From an uncultured Duganella sp. (GTDB lineage Bacteria; Pseudomonadota; Gammaproteobacteria; Burkholderiales; Burkholderiaceae), in NCBI GenBank assembly GCA_946482635.1, contig CAMLSG010000085.1, forward strand, positions 1-20,157: a stretch of 20,157 nt of DNA, given 5' to 3'. A model generated the notes under the pieces. The model did no database searches and had not been told where the DNA came from. It saw nothing but the letters and a program-made list of their open reading frames with translations. This document shows, in pieces, positions 14,947-20,157 of this stretch. The position numbers and the translations under genes are program-made. Position 1 is the first letter of the stretch; each line of letters opens with the position of its first letter.

Positions 14947-16023
14947 TTAGAAGGTGTGACGGATGCCTACGTTGTAAGCGGAGTCACCGGAACCGGATTC
15001 AGCGTTGTTGCCAACGGTGTAGGAAGCGCCGTTCTTGTTCTTGATCTTGCCGTAGGACATGTAGGTGGTGGTACGTGGCGACAGCTTGTGCAGGTAGCCG
15101 ATTGCGTACTGGTTAGCATCGCGGTTGGCAACTTCGCGGTCGTCCGCGCGGGCCACGGAAGCGACCAGGGAGCCGGCAGCCGACACAGGCACGGTTGCGC
15201 CCAGCAGGTAGTTACGGCTGTCGGTCGAAGGAGCCACTGCAGCCGCGGTGTAAGCGGTGCCGTTCGGGTAAGCGACGCTGTTCAGGCCCTTGTTGGAGTT
15301 GAACATGGCGAAAGCTTTCACTACTTTGAAGTCGTAGTTCACAGCCAGCAGGGTGTTGTGGCCAATGTCGCGGCCGGTTACAACGTTGTTGGCAACGGTG
15401 TCGTTGTTACGGTTGTTGTAAGCCAGGCGGCCTTCGAAGTCGCCGTTCTTGTAGCCGATCGCCGCGCCCAGTTGACGGCCGGTCGAGGATTCTTTCTGCT
15501 CGCCGGCAGCGTAGAACACTTCAGCGGTAACGCCCATCATGTCTGGCGACTTGTAGTACACGGAGTTGCTGTTGCGGACGTTGATGCCGTTCGCTGGGAA
15601 GATGTTCTTAGCCGAACCGGACAGGCCAGCCTGGAACGGATCGCCAACTTGCACGAAGGCGTTGTACCAAGGGGTGTACTGGCGGCCCAGGGTCAGGGTA
15701 CCAGCCGACTTCGACACCAGGCCAACGTATGCCTGGCGCTGGAAGATGGAGCCGGATACGTCGGATTCACCGGTATCGCCTTTGATGCCGCCTTCCAGCA
15801 GGAACACTGCGGACAGGCCGCCACCCAGGTCTTCGGTGCCTTTGAAGCCGATGCGCGATGCATTGGCTACGCCGGACGACACTTTGGTGACGTTACCGTT
15901 CTTGCCACCGTGCTCAGACACGATGCCGGCGTCCATGATACCGAAGACGGTTACGTTGGACTGGGCAAAGGCGCTGCCCGATGCTGCTGCCAGTACTGCG
16001 AGGGAAATCAGGGTCTTCTTCAT
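14947..16023 (-). CDS. outer-membrane porin, Burkholderiales type (OmpC/gram-negative porin 4 family)
   Basis: This is a predicted trimeric 16-strand beta-barrel for passive diffusion of small hydrophilic solutes. The 358-residue precursor has a signal peptide cut after SAFA (residue 20), then QSNVTVFGIMDAGI, the classic first strand of betaproteobacterial porins. Further hallmarks are ASRIGFKGTEDLGGGLSAVF (about 55-74), FQRQAYVGL and GTLTLGRQYTPWYN (constriction-loop entry), and a terminal phenylalanine in the last strand (YNVGIRHTF) for BAM recognition. GGAAG lies about ten bases before the ATG. It is a single-gene unit with its own terminator, divergent from the B12-type regulator. Codon use looks typical of a highly expressed gene (many GGT, GTT, AAC). 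Confidence 0.95.
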   Translation of the reverse strand: MKKTLISLAVLAAASGSAFAQSNVTVFGIMDAGIVSEHGGKNGNVTKVSSGVANASRIGFKGTEDLGGGLSAVFLLEGGIKGDTGESDVSGSIFQRQAYVGLVSKSAGTLTLGRQYTPWYNAFVQVGDPFQAGLSGSAKNIFPANGINVRNSNSVYYKSPDMMGVTAEVFYAAGEQKESSTGRQLGAAIGYKNGDFEGRLAYNNRNNDTVANNVVTGRDIGHNTLLAVNYDFKVVKAFAMFNSNKGLNSVAYPNGTAYTAAAVAPSTDSRNYLLGATVPVSAAGSLVASVARADDREVANRDANQYAIGYLHKLSPRTTTYMSYGKIKNKNGASYTVGNNAESGSGDSAYNVGIRHTF

Positions 16024-16380
16024 GATGTGCTTCTTCCTTTTCTTTGTTATCGATCACCAGGGCTCTTCGGCGCTGATCGCCCGTCATTTTATATGAACTC
16101 AATATTTCCTGCTATTCACGTAGTAATACGTATTGCAAGATGACGCCTTTTGCCACACGAAACCGAATATTGTTTAATCAACTTGAAACTTTTTTGTTCA
16201 GGACATATTTCACACTTTCGCGGCTTTTGAGGGCTAAACTGAACGTGCCAACAATGTGTCATGGACAAGCGCCTTGAACCCCGGTTTCATAGTGAAACTA
16301 GCCTGCACTGTAGGCAACTTTGCGCCACGCTTCGGCGTTAGAATGCAGGTCGCGTATCAATCTGGGGGCGCTGTCGGCGA
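16024..16380. other. divergent intergenic region, porin / CarH-like regulator
   Basis: This is a gene-free, locally AT-rich stretch of 357 bp. For the porin, TATAAA (16093-16088, minus) is a possible -10 about 65 nt before the start codon, without a good -35. A perfect palindrome, AATACGTATT, sits at 16125-16134. For the plus-strand regulator, TAGAAT (16339-16344) is a plausible -10 with a poor -35. Two dyads lie just upstream of it and are listed separately. No RNA gene was recognised. Confidence 0.5.
16284..16315. promoter_or_regulatory. two adjacent dyads, candidate operators of the CarH-like regulator
   Basis: GTTTCA-tag-TGAAAC (16284-16298) is a perfect inverted repeat. GCCTGCACTGTAGGC (16301-16315) is a near-palindrome. 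They lie directly upstream of the putative -35/-10 of the MerR-type gene, where such regulators often bind. The assignment is inference from position and symmetry only. Confidence 0.4.
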
Positions 16381-17331
16381 ATGAAAACGAGTGCGGTTTC
16401 TGTAACAATTCCGTCCACTATCAGCGATGTGGAACGGGACACCGGCCTTGCAAAGGAAACTTTGCGAGTCTGGGAACGTCGTTACGATTTCCCCCGCCCT
16501 GAACGCGACACGTTCGGGGAACGAGTCTATCCAAGCGAACAAGTAATTAAATTGAGATTGATCAAGAGATTGATTGATCTGGGGTATCGTCCCGGCAAAG
16601 TCATCGGCTACTCGGCGGATGAATTGCAGGCGCTGGCGCAAAAAAGCGCCGCCAGCCAGAAGGATGAGACTGTCCTGCCCCATCCCGAGCTGCAAGCCTA
16701 CCTGGAACTATGCAAATCCCATCAAATGGAAGCATTCCGCCGCAAATTGACGCAGGCGATGCTGGTGATGGGATTGAAGAATTTCGTCATCAACCTGGTT
16801 GGCCCGCTCACCACCCTGGTGGGTGAAGCCTGGGCTTGCGGGCAGTTCGCGGTGTTTGAAGAGCATTTGTTTGCGGAATCTGTGCAGATCGTGCTGCGCA
16901 GCGCAGTATTTTCGGTCCCGCAAGTCAACCACAGCAGCGGGGCGCCGCGCCCGCGCGTGCTGCTGACCACCCTGCCCCAGGAGCGCCACGGCCTGGGCCT
17001 GCTGATGGCCGAGGCCATCTTTGCCGCCGAGGGAGCGCATTGCATTCCGCTAGGCGTTCAGACGCCGCTGCCGGACATTGTCGAAGGCGCGCGCGCCATG
17101 CAGGCCGACATTGTCGCCCTGTCCTTTTCCGCCACCATGAACCCGCGCCATGTCAGCGACAGCCTGCGCGAATTGCGGGCGCGCCTGCCGGAGCAGGCTG
17201 AAATCTGGGCCGGCGGTACCAATTCGGCCTTGCGCAAGCGCCCTCCCGGCTATGTGACGGTATGCGAACTCGGCGATCTCAGCCTGGCAGTCACCGAATG
17301 GCGGCAGCGCCAGCGGCAAGCCCTCAGCTAG
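16381..17331 (+). CDS. MerR-type regulator with CarH-like cobalamin-binding domain
   Basis: This 316-residue protein has three parts. A MerR winged-helix DNA-binding domain (about 12-75) carries the CarA/CarH/LitR-style core LRVWERRYDFPRPERD and GERVYPSEQVIKLRLIKRL. A four-helix bundle spans about 100-180. A Rossmann-like B12-binding domain spans about 190-312. In the bundle, W151 is followed nine residues later by E161-H162. This is the Wx9EH motif of the CarH family, which caps adenosylcobalamin. In the B12 domain ERHGLG (201-206) holds H203, the expected lower axial ligand, and the SFSATMN and WAGGTN blocks fit cobalamin contacts. In CarH, adenosylcobalamin makes a dark repressor tetramer that light breaks apart. 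The residue after the Trp, histidine in Thermus CarH, is alanine here. The target genes are unknown. The ribosome binding site is weak (GGGGG, 13 bases away). Confidence 0.9.
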   Translation: MKTSAVSVTIPSTISDVERDTGLAKETLRVWERRYDFPRPERDTFGERVYPSEQVIKLRLIKRLIDLGYRPGKVIGYSADELQALAQKSAASQKDETVLPHPELQAYLELCKSHQMEAFRRKLTQAMLVMGLKNFVINLVGPLTTLVGEAWACGQFAVFEEHLFAESVQIVLRSAVFSVPQVNHSSGAPRPRVLLTTLPQERHGLGLLMAEAIFAAEGAHCIPLGVQTPLPDIVEGARAMQADIVALSFSATMNPRHVSDSLRELRARLPEQAEIWAGGTNSALRKRPPGYVTVCELGDLSLAVTEWRQRQRQALS

Positions 17332-17381
17332 CCTCTGGTAGAATACGCGGTTCGATTGAAGGACCCTCTGCCAACCTGTCC

Positions 17382-18434
17382 ATGTTCAGTTTTTTCAAGA
17401 AGAAACCGGTCGCGCCCGAAGCCGCTCCCGCAGCGCCGGCCGCCAGCCCTGCGGCCCCTGCTCCTGCCGCGCCAGCCGGCACCGAGGCTGCAGCGCCGCT
17501 GGCTTTTGAAGTCGACACTGCCGCCAAGCCGGAACCCAGGCAAAACTGGATGAGCCGCCTGAAGGCCGGCTTGTCCAAGACCTCCGCCAACCTGTCCCTC
17601 CTGTTCGTCGGCGCCAGGATCGACGACGAGCTGTATGACGAGCTGGAAGCGGCACTGCTGATGTCCGACGCCGGCGTCGATGCCACCGAGTACCTGCTCG
17701 ATGCGCTGAAGCGCAAGGTCAAGGAAGAGAAGCTGCTGGACGCCGCCCAGGTCAAGGACGCGCTCAAGCAACTGATGATCGGCCTGCTGCAGCCGCTGCA
17801 AAAGCCTTTCGAGCTGGGCCGCCACCAGCCGCTGGTGATGATGATTTCCGGCGTCAATGGCGCCGGCAAGACCACCACCATCGGCAAGCTGGCCAAGCAT
17901 ATGCAGGCGCACGGCCAGTCGGTACTGTTGGCGGCAGGCGACACTTTCCGCGCCGCGGCCCGCGAACAGCTGATGGTGTGGGGCCAGCGCAACAACGTGA
18001 CCGTGATTTCCCAGGAATCAGGCGATCCCGCCGCCGTTTCCTTTGATGCGGTGCAGTCCGGCAAGGCGCGCGGCACCAACGTGGTCATGATCGACACCGC
18101 CGGCCGCCTGCCGACCCAGCTCCACCTGATGGAAGAGCTGAAAAAGGTCAAGCGCGTGATCGGCAAAGGCATGGAAGGCGCCCCGCACGAAACCCTGCTG
18201 GTCATTGACGGCAATACCGGCCAGAATGCCCTGGCCCAGGTGAAGGCGTTTGACGATGCACTGCAGTTGTCCGGCCTGATCATCACCAAGCTCGACGGCA
18301 CTGCGAAAGGCGGTATCCTGGCCGCCATCGCCCGCGTACGCCCGGTTCCGGTGTACTTCATCGGTATCGGCGAAAAGATTGAAGACTTGCAGCCGTTCAA
18401 TGCGGCTGAATTTGTTGAAGCACTGCTCGCTTAA
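17382..18434 (+). CDS. ftsY: FtsY, signal recognition particle receptor
   Basis: FtsY is the SRP receptor GTPase that docks ribosome-nascent-chain-SRP complexes at the inner membrane for co-translational insertion. The 350-residue product starts MFSFFKKKP, a basic amphipathic membrane-targeting start. This is followed by an Ala/Pro-rich linker (about 10-40) in place of the long acidic A domain of E. coli. The NG domain follows: N domain about 55-140, G1 GVNGAGKTT (157-165), DTFRAAA (187-193), DTAGR (238-242), TKLDGTAKGG (302-311), and GIGEKIEDLQPF at the end. The start at 17382 fits the family. An in-frame extension to 17262 would overlap the preceding gene and adds nothing conserved. AAGGA lies about 18 bases upstream, too far for a normal site. 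It is followed by ftsE after 11 bp. Confidence 0.96.
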   Translation: MFSFFKKKPVAPEAAPAAPAASPAAPAPAAPAGTEAAAPLAFEVDTAAKPEPRQNWMSRLKAGLSKTSANLSLLFVGARIDDELYDELEAALLMSDAGVDATEYLLDALKRKVKEEKLLDAAQVKDALKQLMIGLLQPLQKPFELGRHQPLVMMISGVNGAGKTTTIGKLAKHMQAHGQSVLLAAGDTFRAAAREQLMVWGQRNNVTVISQESGDPAAVSFDAVQSGKARGTNVVMIDTAGRLPTQLHLMEELKKVKRVIGKGMEGAPHETLLVIDGNTGQNALAQVKAFDDALQLSGLIITKLDGTAKGGILAAIARVRPVPVYFIGIGEKIEDLQPFNAAEFVEALLA

Positions 18435-18445
18435 CATCGGCCTAC

Positions 18446-19105
18446 ATGATCGAATTCCAGCACGTCAGTAAACAATATTCCCCGGACGGTGTCGCCCTGC
18501 GCGACATTTCCCTCACCATTGCCAAAGGCGAGCTGGTCTACCTGGCCGGCCCTTCCGGCGCCGGCAAGTCGACCCTGCTCAAGATGATTGCCGCCATGGA
18601 GCGGCCGAGCTCCGGCAAGGTGCTGGTGAACGGCCAGGACATCGGCGCCCTGAAGCGCGCCGGCATTCCCTTCCTGCGCCGCAACCTGGGCCTGATTTTC
18701 CAGGAACAGCGCCTGCTGAATGACCGCACCGTGCTGGCCAACGTCATGATGCCGCTGCTGGTAACCGGTTCGCTGCGTTCGGCCGCCGAACAGCGCGCAC
18801 GCGCCGCGCTGGACAAGGTCGGCCTGCTGGACCGCGCCGATGCCCAGCCGCTGGCCCTGTCCGGCGGCGAACAGCAACGCGTGTCGATCGCCCGCGCCAT
18901 CGTCAACCGCCCGCAAATCATCCTGGCCGACGAGCCCACCGCCAACCTGGACCGCGCCAGCGCCAGCAAGGTGATCGACGCGCTGCACGCCTTCCACTCG
19001 GTCGGCGTGACTTGCCTGATTTCTTCGCACGATGAACAGATCCTGGACGCCGCGGCGCGCGTGATCCACCTCGAGCGCGGCGAACTGATGAAGGAAGCAG
19101 CATGA
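18446..19105 (+). CDS. ftsE: FtsE, cell-division ABC-type ATPase
   Basis: FtsE is the cytoplasmic ATPase of FtsEX, which sits at the septal ring and drives activation of peptidoglycan amidases through the FtsX periplasmic domain. The 219 residues carry the Walker A GPSGAGKST (35-43), Q-loop Q86 in LIFQEQRLLNDRTV, signature LSGGEQQ (138-144), Walker B ILADEP (159-164) and the H-loop histidine in SSHDEQIL. Length and motifs match FtsE rather than general transporters, and ftsX follows with an ATGA overlap. There is no strong SD before the ATG; translation may be helped by the closely spaced ftsY. Confidence 0.97.
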   Translation: MIEFQHVSKQYSPDGVALRDISLTIAKGELVYLAGPSGAGKSTLLKMIAAMERPSSGKVLVNGQDIGALKRAGIPFLRRNLGLIFQEQRLLNDRTVLANVMMPLLVTGSLRSAAEQRARAALDKVGLLDRADAQPLALSGGEQQRVSIARAIVNRPQIILADEPTANLDRASASKVIDALHAFHSVGVTCLISSHDEQILDAAARVIHLERGELMKEAA

Positions 19106-20016
19106 GCACCTGGCTGCGCCACCACCTGTTCGCCCTGGGCTCCGCGCTGGTGCACGTACGCCGGGCGCCGGGCTCTTTCCTGTTCAATATCCTGGTGGTC
19201 GCGATTGCGCTGGCCCTGCCCTTCATGGGCGTGACCTTGCTCGACAACGTGCGGCCGATGTCGGAACAGATGGCGGTCGAGCCTGAGCTCAGCGTCTTCA
19301 TCAAGGCCGACACCCCGCGCGAACAGGCGACCGCGCTGGCGTCGTCCTTGCGCAGCATTGCACCGACCGCCAAGATCATCTTTACTTCGCGCGAAAAAGC
19401 GCTGGAGCAGCTGAATGCCAAGAGCGGCCTGTCCGACGTGGTCGCCACGCTGGGCGAGAATCCGCTGCCGGACAGCTACGTCGTCAAGCTGAACGCCTTC
19501 CAGAATGCGGCGGAAGGCAGCAAGATCGACAGCATCGCCGACCAGATGCGCGCCCTGCCGGGCGTGGAATCGGTGCAAGTCGACTCGGCCTGGGTGAAAC
19601 GGCTGGCAGCCCTGCTGGGCATCCTGCGCCTGGCCCTGCTGTTGCTGGCAGCCACGCTGGCCACGGTGGTGGTGGCCGTGGTGTTCAACACCATCCGCCT
19701 GCAAGTGATGACCCAGCGCGAGGAGATCCTGGTCTCCAAGCTGATCGGCGCCAGCGACAGTTTCATCCATCGCCCCTTCTATTACACCGGCGCCCTGCTC
19801 GGTCTGTGCGCCGGCGGCGTCGCCTTGGGCGGCGTGGCACTGGTCCTGCAGCCGCTCAACCGCGCCATTGCCGAGTTTGCAAGATTGTACGCATCGGAAT
19901 TCCAGCTGGCCCCGCTGGATCCGGTAGCGACTGCCGCCCTGCTGGCCCTGTCCGCCAGCCTCGGCCTGGTCGGCGCCCTGCTCTGCGTCCAGCGCCATCT
20001 TTCCCGCCTAAATTGA
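19102..20016 (+). CDS. ftsX: FtsX, cell-division ABC-type membrane subunit
   Basis: FtsX is the inner-membrane partner of FtsE, linking ATP use to septal hydrolase activators. The 304-residue product has four membrane segments in the usual FtsX layout: about 27-48 (FLFNILVVAIALALPFMGV), a periplasmic loop of about 50-165 (extracellular domain, SVFIKADTPREQA, then GVESVQVDSAWVKRL), and then about 170-197, 230-252 and 275-298. The start overlaps the ftsE stop by four bases (ATGA), with AAGGA six bases upstream. The stop TGA is followed after two bases by a very long palindrome. Confidence 0.96.
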   Translation: MSTWLRHHLFALGSALVHVRRAPGSFLFNILVVAIALALPFMGVTLLDNVRPMSEQMAVEPELSVFIKADTPREQATALASSLRSIAPTAKIIFTSREKALEQLNAKSGLSDVVATLGENPLPDSYVVKLNAFQNAAEGSKIDSIADQMRALPGVESVQVDSAWVKRLAALLGILRLALLLLAATLATVVVAVVFNTIRLQVMTQREEILVSKLIGASDSFIHRPFYYTGALLGLCAGGVALGGVALVLQPLNRAIAEFARLYASEFQLAPLDPVATAALLALSASLGLVGALLCVQRHLSRLN

Positions 20017-20018
20017 AA

Positions 20019-20102
20019 AGTCGGTGCCAGGTCTGTCAATCGGACACGGGCTCAGCCACATGTGGCTGTGCCCGTGTCCGATTGACAGACCTGGCACCGA
20101 CT
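20019..20102. repeat. 84-bp near-perfect palindrome after ftsX
   Basis: The arms 20019-20050 and 20071-20102 are exact reverse complements (32 bp; begin AGTCGGTGCCAGGTCTGTCA). The middle 20051-20070 is also symmetric (CAGCCACA/TGTGGCTG), with a single T-T mismatch at 20052/20069, so the whole element is one palindrome centred at 20060/20061. It starts two bases after the ftsX stop. There is no T tract, so it is not a classic terminator, though it could block transcription or protect the mRNA 3' end. It resembles a fused pair of REP units. Confidence 0.85.
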
Positions 20103-20113
20103 GGAAATTTCAT

Positions 20114-20129
20114 CGTGCGTTCCCGCACG
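20114..20129. other. small hairpin, CGTGCG/CGCACG
   Basis: A perfect 6-bp stem with a four-base loop (TTCC) lies just after the large palindrome. There is no T tract. The rest of 20103-20157 shows no gene that can be recognised within the window. Confidence 0.4.
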
Positions 20130-20157
20130 GAGCCGCCCCTGCGCCCCGCCGGATCCG

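Noticed and set aside
14854..16143. 429-codon plus-strand open frame opposite the porin
   Set aside because: It has shadow composition and runs through the porin terminator and signal-peptide region.
17262..17381. Longer FtsY start 40 codons upstream
   Set aside because: The extension overlaps the end of the CarH-like gene and is not conserved-looking. MFSFFKKK is the typical FtsY start.
1..20157. CRISPR array, tRNA genes, insertion sequences, prophage
   Set aside because: No regularly spaced repeats, cloverleaf genes, transposase or phage proteins were found on either strand.

Overview
The window looks like chromosomal DNA of a GC-rich betaproteobacterium. The best guess is Oxalobacteraceae (Massilia/Duganella/Janthinobacterium type). 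This rests on protein style, a Burkholderiales-type porin, the betaproteobacterial form of the RNase P RNA and the gene order of the division cluster. No search was run, so the genus is an inference. Almost everything is core genome. No insertion sequence, prophage, CRISPR array or tRNA was seen.

Layout. (1) 1-7120, minus strand: the 5' half of the dcw (division and cell wall) cluster, in transcription order mraZ, rsmH, ftsL, ftsI, murE, murF, mraY (cut by the window edge). Genes overlap or touch, and two use non-ATG starts (ftsL TTG, ftsI GTG); mraZ also starts with GTG. Upstream lies a clear sigma70-type promoter and four MraZ boxes with 10-bp periodicity. (2) 7505-9822, minus: a secreted M9 (Vibrio-type) collagenase with its own terminator, and a 5' leader that can fold over its ribosome binding site. 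(3) 9921-12519, minus: rnpB (RNase P RNA), then glpK only about 15 bp after it, then a PAS-AraC regulator whose start overlaps the glpK stop. (4) 12707-14404, plus: a thiamine-diphosphate enzyme of the acetolactate-synthase superfamily. It converges, with no gap at all, on a small exported protein of unknown function (14405-14884, minus), which lies behind a porin and its terminator (14947-16023, minus). (5) 16381-17331, plus: a MerR-type regulator with a CarH-like cobalamin domain. (6) 17382-20016, plus: ftsY-ftsE-ftsX, a signal-recognition-particle receptor and the FtsEX divisome ABC system.

How it fits together: both ends of the window serve envelope growth and septation. The dcw genes make and crosslink peptidoglycan precursor at the septum, and FtsEX controls septal peptidoglycan hydrolysis. 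The middle holds accessory metabolism and regulation: glycerol phosphorylation, collagen breakdown, and a cobalamin/light-type regulator.

The most interesting non-coding signals are two long near-perfect palindromes. One is 52 bp and abuts the rnpB promoter. The other is 84 bp and follows ftsX. Others are the tight rnpB-glpK junction, the SD-sequestering hairpin before the collagenase, and direct repeats upstream of the mra promoter. I see no convincing wholly new multigene system.
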